Shown: positions 15,544 through 23,501 of the stretch, piece by piece
Layout: each line of letters starts with the position of its first letter
Numbering within the stretch: position 1 is the first letter of the stretch
Assembly (NCBI GenBank): GCA_017302015.1
Contig: JAFLEE010000053.1
Coordinates: 1-37,294 of the forward strand
Length of the DNA: 37,294 nucleotides
Reading direction: 5' to 3'
Source: Spirochaetota bacterium
GTDB lineage: Bacteria > Spirochaetota > UBA12135 > COTS27 > JAFLEE01
Notes under the pieces: model-generated
The model's database searches: none
What the model saw: only the letters and a program-made list of their open reading frames with translations
What the model was told of the DNA's origin: nothing
Position numbers and translations under genes: made by a program

Positions 15544-17012
15544 TGAAAACCGCGCCTTTCCTCCTGCTTCCGTTCCTCGTTCTCTCCCCCGTCCTGCCCC
15601 TGGGCGCCGCGGGGGTGATCGAGACCCGGGTGCTTCGGGACCTCCCCTCCATCACCTTGGAGGCGAGCGGGTTCGAGCTCGGCGGGGGCCTCTCAACCCG
15701 CCTCGACCTCGACCCGAAGGGGGGGGATTTCTTCCTGGATTTCGGCCGGTCCCTACCCGCCGGAGCCACCGGCCTGGCCCTTTTGGGTCGGGAGGGTTCC
15801 CTCGGCAAAGCGGCGGAGTTCCTCCAGCCCGAGAACGCCCTGCGGATTCCCGTGCCGGCCCATCCGTTCTTCACCCGGTTCCCGGATCTCGGGGCGTTTA
15901 CCGTCGAGTTCCGCCTCATGCTTTACGACGCCGGCGCCTCGGGCCCGCTCGTCTCTCGCATGGGCAGCGCCTGGGACGCCTCGGGTTCCTGCCTGCGGTC
16001 CCAGGGGTTCCAGGTGGAACTTCGCCGCGGGAAACTGGCGGCGCGGTTCGAGAATTTCTTCCAATCGCGGGGCCGGTTCCTGTCGGTGGAATTGGACCGG
16101 GGGTTCCAACTGGAGCCCGATCGCTGGTACCACGCCGCGCTTCGATACGATGGCGCCACCGGGCTCCTCGAGAAGCGCCTGGACGGGATCGAAGAAGACC
16201 GCCGATACGCGACCTCCGATGGAAGCGATCAGGGCGTCCTCTACGGCGCCGGATTCCTTCCGGGACACCGCGCCCCCCTCGTCCTCGGCGAGGGTTTCAC
16301 CGGCCGATTGGAAGGGCTGCGGATCTCCGCGGAAAGAGGTCGGCGCACGGTCGTGAACCCCCTTCCCGATTCCATTTCCGCCTGGACGAGCACGGTGCTC
16401 AGCCTCAAGCCCTGGAGCCGCCTGCGGCGCATCGCCCTGGGGCCATTGGAAGGCCGTAGCACGGCGGAACTTCGGGTGCGCACCGCATCCGAGCGCTTCC
16501 TCGCGGAGGATACCCGCTTGGCGTGGAAGCCCGTGCCGGTGAACGCCCCCATCCCCGAAGGCCTCCTCGAGGACGGCCGCTACGCCCAAGTGCGCCTCGT
16601 GGTGCGCAATCAAGGCCTCGCCCGGCCCAACCGCATCGACGCCCTCACCCTCGAGTACGAGGCGGACGAGGTGCCCACGGCCCCGGAACTCCTATCCGTC
16701 GTGGCGAGAAACGGGGCCGCCGAACTCGTGTGGCAAGTCGGAACGGAAGACGACCTGGCCGGATACCGCATCTGGTGGCTTCCGGCCGGGGCCAATCTGA
16801 CGAAGAAATCCGCCCAAAAAGCCGCGGTCCCGCTCCCGGCGACGCTGCGGGCCGCGGACGCCGAATCCGCCCGCATGGCCTTCCGCGTGGAGGGATTGGA
16901 GAACGGGGTGTGCTACCAGATCGCGGTGACGGCCTGGGACCGGCGGGGCGAAAGCCACGAGTCGTCCTTCTCCCGCGTGGTGCAGGTGACGCCCGACCGT
17001 TTCGCGGAGTAG
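15543..17012 (+). CDS. Secreted LamG-like and fibronectin-III protein
   Basis: A 489-residue exported protein with signal peptide KTAPFLLLPFLVLSPVLPLG ending in AA. Residues about 85-270 resemble a concanavalin A/LamG beta-sandwich (FTVEFRLMLYDAGASGPLVS; DRWYHAALRYDGATGLLEKR). A middle beta-rich region follows (about 275-375), and a fibronectin type III domain ends the protein (about 385-485; PTAPELLSVVARNGAAELVW; GLENGVCYQIAVTAWDRRGE). It is probably periplasmic or surface-exposed and carbohydrate- or protein-binding; the ligand is unknown. ATG 15543 shares one base with the larB stop (TGATG), a coupling arrangement. It ends 16 nt before the convergent c-di-GMP gene. Confidence 0.86.
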   Translation: MKTAPFLLLPFLVLSPVLPLGAAGVIETRVLRDLPSITLEASGFELGGGLSTRLDLDPKGGDFFLDFGRSLPAGATGLALLGREGSLGKAAEFLQPENALRIPVPAHPFFTRFPDLGAFTVEFRLMLYDAGASGPLVSRMGSAWDASGSCLRSQGFQVELRRGKLAARFENFFQSRGRFLSVELDRGFQLEPDRWYHAALRYDGATGLLEKRLDGIEEDRRYATSDGSDQGVLYGAGFLPGHRAPLVLGEGFTGRLEGLRISAERGRRTVVNPLPDSISAWTSTVLSLKPWSRLRRIALGPLEGRSTAELRVRTASERFLAEDTRLAWKPVPVNAPIPEGLLEDGRYAQVRLVVRNQGLARPNRIDALTLEYEADEVPTAPELLSVVARNGAAELVWQVGTEDDLAGYRIWWLPAGANLTKKSAQKAAVPLPATLRAADAESARMAFRVEGLENGVCYQIAVTAWDRRGESHESSFSRVVQVTPDRFAE

Positions 17013-17028
17013 GGAAGGGGCGGGCGCT

Positions 17029-19212
17029 TCACCCGGCGGCGGCGAGTTGCTCGGAGAAGCCGGCGGCCGTCATCGGGCGCCCGTGGAAATAGCCCTGGGA
17101 CGAGGCGCATTCGCTGGAGAGCAGGTACTCGGCCTGTTCGGGCGTCTCGACGCCCTCCGCGACGACATCGAGGTTGAGGTTGCGGGCGAGCGAGAGGATG
17201 GCCCGCACCACGGACTGGTCCTCGAGGTTGTCGGGGAGCCCCATGACGAAGGCGCGGTCGATCTTGAGGGTGGAGAAGCGGTATTTCTTGAGGTTGCCGA
17301 GGGAGGAATAGCCGGTGCCGAAATCGTCCATGGCCAGGCGGATGCCGAGGCGCGCCATGGCTTGCACGACCACGGAGACCTGCTCGCTGGCGTCGAGCTC
17401 GATGGATTCGGTGATCTCGGCGCGCAGGCATTGGGGCGGCATCTCGGCGTCGCGCAGCATCTTCTCGAGGCGCGTGGGGAGCTCGGGGTCCATGAGTTGG
17501 CGCACCGAGAAATTGACGGACGCCACCAATTTTTCGTGGCCGGCCAGGCGCCACAGGCGGTGCTGGGCGAGGACGGAGCGCACGGTGAAGTCGCCCATGG
17601 CGTGGATGAGGCCGGAGTCTTCCGCGGCCTGGATGAAGGTGCTGGGGAGGAGGATGCCGCGCGCCGGGTGGTTCCAGCGGATGAGCGACTCGTATCCGGT
17701 GATGTGGCCGCCGCGCAGGTTCACGATGGGCTGGTAATAGACCTCGAATTCCCCCCGCTCGAGGCCCCGGCGGATCTCCTCCTCGAGCGCCAAGCGGTCG
17801 CCGCCGAAGCCGTGCACGCCCTGGCGGAAGAACTCGACCATGCCGCGCCCCCGTCGGCGGGCCGCCTCGAGGGCCGCGCTGGCCTCGCGCAGCAGGTCTT
17901 CGGGCTCGGCCCCGGGGTGCCCGAAGGTGACGCCGATGGTGAGGGAGGGGACGACCATGCGGTTCCCGAGCATGAGCGGCCAGCTGAGGGTGCGTTGGAG
18001 GCCCTTGAGGCGCGCGCGGACGGTCTCTTCGCGGGTTTCGGGGATGATGAGCATGAAATCGTCGCCCCCGGGGCGGGAGACCATCTCGCCGGCCTGGAGT
18101 TCCATGGCCAAGCGGCGCCCCATCTCGACGAGCAGGCGGTCGGCCCGCCGGTGGCCGAGGCTTTCGATGATGATGCGGAAGGCGTCCATGTCGAGGAGCG
18201 CGAGGGCGAAATCGGGGCGGTTCGAATCGAGGCGCAGGCGGGTTTCATCGATGAAGGCGCCCCGGTTCGGCAGGCCGGTGAGGGCGTCGTGGGTGATCTC
18301 ATGGATGAGGCGGATCTCCGCCTCTTTCCGCTGGGTGATGTCGACGGCGGAGCCCTCGAAGAAGAGCAGGCGCCCCGTCTCGTCGTGCACGCTGCGGGCG
18401 CTGAGGGTCAGCCAGGCGATGCTGCCGTCGCGGCGGCGGACCTCGACCTCGAAGTCGCCGGTGCGGCCGTCCCGCTTCATGAGGTCGAGGAAGGCCTGGC
18501 GCCTGGCGGGGTCGGCGTAGACGGTATGGGCGAGGTCTTTCACGTTGGCCAGGAGGCTTTCGAGGTCGGGGTAGCCGAGGATGGCGGCCAGGGCGGGGTT
18601 GCCGCTCATGATGCGGCCCTCGGGGCTGGTCTGGAAGATGCCCTCCACCGCGTTCTCGTAGATCGCCCGGTACTTCTCGAAGAGCATGGCATAGTCGCGG
18701 TCCTGGGCCTCCAGGCGGCGCTCCATGTCTTCGCGCCGGTGGCGCTCGCGGTCGATGACCTCGTCATTATGCTCGATTTTATGGCTATTGACGCGCAGGT
18801 CGTGCTTGAGGCTGCTCAGTTCCCGGCTGATGGCGGCCTGGCGCAGGGCGTGGCGGACGAGGCGGTCGAGCCGGCGGGCGTCGAGTTCGTCCTTGCAGAG
18901 GGCGTCCACGGCCCCGCAATTGAAGGCCCGGGTATCGGAGGCGGGGTCGGGCGAACAGGTGAGGAGAACCGGGGGGATGGCCGGGGTGGCGGAGACGGAG
19001 TGGCGCAGGAGCTCGTATTCGTTCCCGCAAAGGCTTTCGTCGATGAGGGCGATATGGTAGCCGCCCCGGGCCAAAAGGGTCGTGGCGCGGTCGGTATTGG
19101 GCGCGACTTCGACCACATAATCGAAGTCATTGCTCTCGCGGATGGTCTTTCCGAAGCGGGTCAGGAACCCGGGTTCCCCGTCGATCAATAAGATTCGAAC
19201 TTGTCTTTTCAT
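17029..19212 (-). CDS. REC-PAS-GGDEF-EAL c-di-GMP phosphodiesterase
   Basis: A 727-residue signalling protein. A receiver domain (about residues 4-120) has the likely phosphoacceptor Asp in HIALIDESL and the Lys in ALCKDEL, but the acidic pair is reduced to one Asp (LLIDGEPG). A coiled coil leads to a PAS domain (about 180-300, ENAVEGIFQTSPEGRIMSGN). The GGDEF domain (about 310-465) has GGDDF at its signature, so cyclase activity is uncertain. The EAL domain (about 475-720) reads ESL in the signature but keeps the metal and catalytic residues in NFSVRQL, EITES, MDDFGTGYSS, LKIDRAF, VAEGVET and QGYFHGRPM. It is most likely a phosphodiesterase. ATG 19212 has a weak Shine-Dalgarno; an upstream in-frame extension to 19287 would cross the -10 element. 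Confidence 0.9.
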   Translation of the reverse strand: MKRQVRILLIDGEPGFLTRFGKTIRESNDFDYVVEVAPNTDRATTLLARGGYHIALIDESLCGNEYELLRHSVSATPAIPPVLLTCSPDPASDTRAFNCGAVDALCKDELDARRLDRLVRHALRQAAISRELSSLKHDLRVNSHKIEHNDEVIDRERHRREDMERRLEAQDRDYAMLFEKYRAIYENAVEGIFQTSPEGRIMSGNPALAAILGYPDLESLLANVKDLAHTVYADPARRQAFLDLMKRDGRTGDFEVEVRRRDGSIAWLTLSARSVHDETGRLLFFEGSAVDITQRKEAEIRLIHEITHDALTGLPNRGAFIDETRLRLDSNRPDFALALLDMDAFRIIIESLGHRRADRLLVEMGRRLAMELQAGEMVSRPGGDDFMLIIPETREETVRARLKGLQRTLSWPLMLGNRMVVPSLTIGVTFGHPGAEPEDLLREASAALEAARRRGRGMVEFFRQGVHGFGGDRLALEEEIRRGLERGEFEVYYQPIVNLRGGHITGYESLIRWNHPARGILLPSTFIQAAEDSGLIHAMGDFTVRSVLAQHRLWRLAGHEKLVASVNFSVRQLMDPELPTRLEKMLRDAEMPPQCLRAEITESIELDASEQVSVVVQAMARLGIRLAMDDFGTGYSSLGNLKKYRFSTLKIDRAFVMGLPDNLEDQSVVRAILSLARNLNLDVVAEGVETPEQAEYLLSSECASSQGYFHGRPMTAAGFSEQLAAAG

Positions 19213-19258
19213 TAATGTTTCGCCGATTCCACGGAATGGAAGGGCGAGTTTACAGAAA

Positions 19259-19287
19259 ATTATAGAAGTTAGCCGAATAAAAGGCAA
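19259..19287 (-). promoter_or_regulatory. Promoter of the c-di-GMP protein gene
   Basis: On the minus strand TTGCCT (19282-19287), a 17-bp spacer and a perfect TATAAT (19259-19264). The leader is about 40 nt. It lies in the relatively AT-rich divergent gap of 248 bp. Confidence 0.68.
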
Positions 19288-19382
19288 ATTTAAGTAAGCT
19301 AATTGATGTCATTTAACGTGCAAAATAGAGTACATTTTGCGCAATATTTGGCTTCCATGGAATGGATGCAAGGAAAATGGTT

Positions 19383-19411
19383 TTGACAGGAATGGGCAAT
19401 GCCCTTATATT
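19383..19411 (+). promoter_or_regulatory. htpX promoter
   Basis: A perfect TTGACA (19383-19388), a 17-bp spacer and TATATT (19406-19411), the strongest consensus promoter in the window. The predicted start is near 19418 and the leader about 43 nt. A heat-shock -35 (CTTGAA) is not seen. Confidence 0.75.
19394..19404. repeat. Palindrome inside the htpX promoter spacer
   Basis: GGGCA-A-TGCCC, a perfect 11-bp dyad lying exactly between the -35 and -10 of htpX. A repressor bound there would block polymerase, but no regulator gene is adjacent and the repeat is short. Confidence 0.35.
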
Positions 19412-19460
19412 AGATGCCCTAACGCTAAATTAAAGAACTCTCTTGGCTTGGAGGCCGTGA

Positions 19461-20369
19461 ATGTTCCGCCGAATCATGCTCTTCATGGTGACCAACGTCC
19501 TCGTCTTGGTCACCATTTCCATCGTGACGTCGCTCCTGGGAGTGAATAAGTACCTTTCCGGGACCGGGCTCAATTACGGAATGCTACTGGCGTTCTGCGC
19601 GATCTGGGGCATGGGGGGGGCCTTTATCAGCCTCCTCCTCTCCAAACTCATGGCGAAGTGGTTCATGGGGGTGAAGGTCATCGACCCGCAGGAGCCGGGC
19701 GATTATGGCGATCTGGTGCAGCGCGTCCACCGCTTGGCCGAGAAGGCCGGCCTCGATAAGATGCCCGAGGTCGCCTACTACGAGAGCCCCGAGATCAACG
19801 CCTTCGCCACGGGCCCCAGCCGGCGCAATTCCCTCGTGGCGGTTTCTACGGGCCTCCTGGCGGCCATGGACCGCAGCGAAGTCGACGGGGTGCTCGCCCA
19901 CGAGGTCGCCCACATCGCCAACGGCGATATGGTGACCATGACCCTCATCCAGGGCGTCGTCAACGCCTTCGTCATGTTCTTCGCCCGCGTCATCGCCTTC
20001 GCCATCGGCCAGGTGCTGCGCGGGCGCGACGACGAGGGCCCCGGCCTCTCGGGGCTCGTGCAGATGCTCGTCACCATCGTGCTCGAGATCCTCTTCAGCA
20101 TCCTCGGCTCGATGGTCGTCGCCTGGTTTTCGCGATGGCGGGAATACCGGGCCGACGCCGGCGGGGCGCGCTTCGCCGGCCGCTCCAGCATGATCTCTGC
20201 CCTCGAGAAATTGCAGCAGACGGTGGATCGGGCCAACGAGCCGGAGGCCGCCAAGGCCATGATGAGCCTCAAGATCTCCGGGAAGCCCTCGGGGATCATG
20301 GCCCTCTTCTCCACCCACCCGCCCTTGGCCCAGCGCATCGAAGCGCTCAAGAATAGCAGGGAAGTCTGA
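19461..20369 (+). CDS. htpX: Membrane zinc metalloprotease HtpX
   Basis: Inner-membrane M48 protease that degrades misfolded membrane proteins. The 302-residue protein has two N-terminal transmembrane helices (about 5-27 and 40-62), a catalytic HEVAH at 147-151 in GVLAHEVAHIANGDM, two further helices (about 160-185 and 196-220) and the third zinc ligand in WREYRADAGGARFAG. The C-terminal FSTHPPLAQRIEALK is family-typical. Length is normal. ATG 19461 follows GGAGG at a good distance. It has its own promoter with a possible operator and probably continues into the beta-barrel gene downstream. Confidence 0.97.
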   Translation: MFRRIMLFMVTNVLVLVTISIVTSLLGVNKYLSGTGLNYGMLLAFCAIWGMGGAFISLLLSKLMAKWFMGVKVIDPQEPGDYGDLVQRVHRLAEKAGLDKMPEVAYYESPEINAFATGPSRRNSLVAVSTGLLAAMDRSEVDGVLAHEVAHIANGDMVTMTLIQGVVNAFVMFFARVIAFAIGQVLRGRDDEGPGLSGLVQMLVTIVLEILFSILGSMVVAWFSRWREYRADAGGARFAGRSSMISALEKLQQTVDRANEPEAAKAMMSLKISGKPSGIMALFSTHPPLAQRIEALKNSREV

Positions 20370-20437
20370 TCCGTAGCCAATGGACGCCGCCTAAGCGCGC
20401 GCGTCGGGCCCCCCCTCCGCTGGCCGCCGCGGCGCGT

Positions 20438-21004
20438 TTGGCGCTCCTGGGCCTCGCGCTTTCACTGGCGGCCTTCGGCCAGGATGAGCGGGGGACCGCG
20501 GGGATCCGCTTCGGATACAACGCGCCCTTGGGCACCAACGGCGATCTGTTGAAATCTTCCGGGGGGTATTCCCTCGCGGTCCATGGCGAGTGGCATCCCG
20601 TGCCCCTCTTCGGCCTCGGGCTCCAGGCGCGCACGGGCTCGCTCTATACCTTCTCCGGTTCCAACTACCAATACCTCGTCGCGACCAATCTGCTCGTTTC
20701 GGAAGTCGGGGCGCGCTTTATCCTGGGCCGAACGACCGGGCCTTGGGCGGCCCTCGACGTGGGCGTCGCCTTCCCGGCCAGCCGCCAAGTGCTCAATGGC
20801 GTCATGGAATCCAGTTGGGGCGCCGCGAGCATCCCCTCGTTCTGCACGGCGGTGGAGGTGGGGTGGCGGCTCCCGATCTTCCACCCTTGGACGGTGGATT
20901 TCGAGCTGCGGGGCGCTTTCCTGGTCCCGGCCGACCCGTCCGAGTTTCCCCAGACGCCCGTCTTCTGGATCCAGCCGGCGATCGGGTTCGGCTACCGTTT
21001 TTGA
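20438..21004 (+). CDS. Outer-membrane beta-barrel protein, start uncertain
   Basis: An unrecognised protein with amphipathic beta strands alternating with turns, a hydrophobic leader (ALLGLALSLAAFGQ) and a C-terminal Phe in IGFGYRF, the usual barrel-assembly signal. The size is like an eight-strand barrel. The first standard start is TTG 20438 (188 residues), but it leaves the leader without a basic n-region. The same frame is open upstream to 20357 with no ATG, GTG or TTG, and codes for KRARR before the hydrophobic stretch. A CTG at 20366 overlaps the htpX stop as CTGA and follows AGCAGGGA, so a CTG start giving 212 residues is plausible. Confidence 0.78.
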   Translation: MALLGLALSLAAFGQDERGTAGIRFGYNAPLGTNGDLLKSSGGYSLAVHGEWHPVPLFGLGLQARTGSLYTFSGSNYQYLVATNLLVSEVGARFILGRTTGPWAALDVGVAFPASRQVLNGVMESSWGAASIPSFCTAVEVGWRLPIFHPWTVDFELRGAFLVPADPSEFPQTPVFWIQPAIGFGYRF

Positions 21005-21015
21005 TTCGGGATCAT

Positions 21016-21021
21016 TATAAT
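21016..21021 (+). promoter_or_regulatory. -10 element just upstream of the metallophosphatase gene
   Basis: A perfect TATAAT ending 9 nt before ATG 21031, in a 26-bp gap. No TTG-type -35 is at 16-18 bp. If used, transcription would start about 3 nt before the ATG. Confidence 0.45.
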
Positions 21022-21030
21022 AGGGGTCCC

Positions 21031-21990
21031 ATGCGCCTCCTTAACCTCCTGCTCCTCCCCGCCGCCCTCGCGCTCCCGATCGGGGCCCAGACGGCGCGGA
21101 TCCTCTTCGACGGCTCCATGACGGGGCACCTCCTGGGCTGCTATTGCACTTCGGCGCCCAAGTCGGGCCTCATCAAACGGGCGACGTTCATTCACGAATA
21201 CCGCAAGGAGCATCCCGGCGAGGTCCTCGTGGTTTCCTCGGGCGACCTGCTCGAGTTCGGGGTCGACGAAAAATTCGCCAAAGGCATGCTCGAAGCGGTG
21301 GCTTCCGTGGGCTACGATGCCATTGCCCTGGGCGACCAGGAATTCCTCGCCGGCGATTCGTTCACCGAGAAGATGGCCAAGCGCCTGCCGCTCCTGTCGG
21401 CCAACCTCTCCGTCGACGGCTGGCTCTCCGACACGCGCTTCGCCCCGTCGGTCGTGAAGACCGCCGGGGGGCTTCGGGTGGCCTTCATCGCCGTGACGGG
21501 CACCAACGTGTTCCGTTTCTTCCCGGACAAGAAACTCCGCGAGAAACTCGTGCTCACCGACACCGTGGCCGCGATCAAGGGGGAACTGAAGGCCCTCGCC
21601 GGCAAAGCCGACGCCTTCGTCGCGATCACCCACGAGGGGCTCGACGCCGATGCGGTCCTCGCACGCGCCCTCGAAGGCTCCGGGGTGAGCCTGATCCTCG
21701 GCGGCCATAGCCAGGATCTCACGACCAAGCCCTTCACGGCGGGGGGCATCACCATCCTCCACGGCGGCCCCTCCGCCAATTGGCAGGTCGAGGTCCCCCT
21801 TTCCCTCGACAAGGGGAAGGTGAAGGTGGGCGCGGCGAAGTTCCACTTCTTCAAGTACGCCAGCCCCGATCGTCCCGTGCCCCTGAAGGCCATCCTCGGA
21901 GACGAGCCCTGGTCCTATAAATACGTCATCCATGAGAATACCGCCGATGATCCCGCGGTCGCGCGGATCGTGAAGGAATTGGGGCAGTGA
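21031..21990 (+). CDS. Secreted metallophosphatase/5'-nucleotidase-like protein
   Basis: A 319-residue exported protein with signal peptide RLLNLLLLPAALALPIGAQ. The calcineurin-like phosphoesterase order is visible: FDGSMTGHLLGCYC, VVSSGDLLEFG, ALGDQEFLAGD, a LSANLSVDGW region, AITHEGLDADA and LGGHSQDL. The usual first motif DxH reads DGS, and the Asn of GNH reads Asp (GDQ), so metal binding may be altered. A CxC pair (GCYC, about residues 36-38) resembles proteins of this family with the gCgC motif. It lacks the C-terminal 5'-nucleotidase domain and has the size of a catalytic domain only. Its TGA overlaps the next GTG by 4 bp. Confidence 0.8.
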   Translation: MRLLNLLLLPAALALPIGAQTARILFDGSMTGHLLGCYCTSAPKSGLIKRATFIHEYRKEHPGEVLVVSSGDLLEFGVDEKFAKGMLEAVASVGYDAIALGDQEFLAGDSFTEKMAKRLPLLSANLSVDGWLSDTRFAPSVVKTAGGLRVAFIAVTGTNVFRFFPDKKLREKLVLTDTVAAIKGELKALAGKADAFVAITHEGLDADAVLARALEGSGVSLILGGHSQDLTTKPFTAGGITILHGGPSANWQVEVPLSLDKGKVKVGAAKFHFFKYASPDRPVPLKAILGDEPWSYKYVIHENTADDPAVARIVKELGQ

Positions 21991-23498
21991 TCCGCCTCTT
22001 CCCCAAGATCCACGACAAGTTCCAAGTCGAACTCAAACTCGAATACCTCCCCGGGGGCCGTCCGGCCCGCTATAAGGTCCGGTCCTGGCTCTTCGTCCCC
22101 CAGCAATTGGGGGTGTCTCCCCGCACCTACGCGCGGGAGGATTGGTATCGCGACGCGCGCAGTTTCCTCCGCTACAAGACGCCGTGCGAAGCGCTCCCCG
22201 AACTCGCCGATTTCTCGGCCACGGCGTGCAAACGGCTGCAAGAGAAGGTCCAGGCCGCGGTCCGGGGCGGCGGGGCCCCGGCTGCGGTCGAACTCCGCAG
22301 GGAAGTGCGTCTCTTCGGGTGCGTGGTGAAAGCCGCGCTTCGGGATGCGGCCTACGCCTGGCGGAAGGAGCGGGGCTCGAAAGAGGCCCTCGAGTTGATG
22401 CGGGAGGGGGCCCGGCTGCTGAAGCGCTACCGGGATTTGGTGCGCCCCCTGGGAGCGGGGAAGGTCCCCGCCGAGGCCCGCGAGGCTTGCCGCATCATCG
22501 ACACCTTCCTCTCCGGGCTCCTGGAACAGCACGCCCTCGAACTCCTCGAAGACGCGGAAGAGAGCGCGAAAAGCCAGAAACGGGGGTCGAAGCAGGGGAA
22601 GAAGGAGCGCGTACGCGTGCGCCGCCTGGCGCGCTTCGTGCTCGCCCTGGTGACGACCGAGGCCCAAAGGCGCCAGAAGAGCGACCTGCTGCGCTCGGGG
22701 CGCGATGGGTGGGACCCCGGCCGCCTCGAACGGCGCAGCGTGCTCAAGAAATTCGCCGAGAGCATCCTCTACCTGCCCGTGGTGCTCCGGCAGGACGGAG
22801 CGCTCAAGGAGCAATTGTGGTTCGCCGTGGCGGCGGGCGTGGCCATGGCCTTCGCCACCCTGGCGGCCGTGTGGGTCAATTTCAACCCGGGGCAGATGAC
22901 CCTCCCGGCGCTCTTCGTCGTCATCGTTTCCTACATGTTCAAGGACCGGATCAAGGATTGGCTGCGCGCCTGGTTCGCCACCCGCCAACGCCGACGCGGC
23001 TTCGATTACATCCGCGAGGTGCGCGACGAATCGGGGGAGACCGTGGCGACGGTGCATGAGAAGGCCTGGTGGCTGGCCTCCATGGACGAAGTGCCCGAAC
23101 CCGTTCGGCGGGAACGCGGCCAGGATCCCGACGGCCGCCTGGAAGGCTCCGGCCTCGAGGAGCGCGTGCTCGGTTCCCAACGCGAGATCGCGGTGGATGG
23201 CGCCCGTCTGGGGAAGGCCTCCCACCGCCTCCCGGTGCTCGGTCTCACCGAGATCTTCCGCCTCCACATCCGTTCTTTCACCCGGGGGACCGACGATCCG
23301 GCCAAACGCCTATGGATCCTCGACCGTGAGGGCCGTCCCCGCCACCGAAAGGTCCTGCGCCTCTATTCGCTCCATTGGATCCTGGAGCTCGAGGGACCCG
23401 ACGGCCTCACGCGCCGTGCCTTCCGGTTGGGGTTCAACCGCAAGGGCCTCAAGTACGTGGTCTCCCTCCCGGACCACGTGCCCCTCGCCCGGGCGTAA
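21987..23498 (+). CDS. Unrecognised membrane protein with hairpin TM pair
   Basis: I do not recognise this 503-residue protein. The N-terminal 265 residues are charged and helical. Two adjacent hydrophobic segments lie at about 276-297 (LWFAVAAGVAMAFATLAAVW) and 302-317 (MTLPALFVVIVSYMF), an inner-membrane hairpin with both ends probably cytoplasmic. The C-terminal 185 residues have beta content with short charged turns (KRLWILDREGRPRHRKVLRL; ILELEGPDGLTRRAFRLGFN). GTG 21987 overlaps the preceding stop by 4 bp, so it is coupled to the phosphatase. It converges on the MBL-fold gene with a 3-nt gap. Function unknown. Confidence 0.85.
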   Translation: MIRLFPKIHDKFQVELKLEYLPGGRPARYKVRSWLFVPQQLGVSPRTYAREDWYRDARSFLRYKTPCEALPELADFSATACKRLQEKVQAAVRGGGAPAAVELRREVRLFGCVVKAALRDAAYAWRKERGSKEALELMREGARLLKRYRDLVRPLGAGKVPAEAREACRIIDTFLSGLLEQHALELLEDAEESAKSQKRGSKQGKKERVRVRRLARFVLALVTTEAQRRQKSDLLRSGRDGWDPGRLERRSVLKKFAESILYLPVVLRQDGALKEQLWFAVAAGVAMAFATLAAVWVNFNPGQMTLPALFVVIVSYMFKDRIKDWLRAWFATRQRRRGFDYIREVRDESGETVATVHEKAWWLASMDEVPEPVRRERGQDPDGRLEGSGLEERVLGSQREIAVDGARLGKASHRLPVLGLTEIFRLHIRSFTRGTDDPAKRLWILDREGRPRHRKVLRLYSLHWILELEGPDGLTRRAFRLGFNRKGLKYVVSLPDHVPLARA

Positions 23499-23501
23499 CC
23501 C

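Noticed and set aside
17047-19191. Plus-strand open frame of 714 codons opposite the c-di-GMP gene
   Set aside because: The minus strand has intact REC, PAS, GGDEF and EAL motifs.
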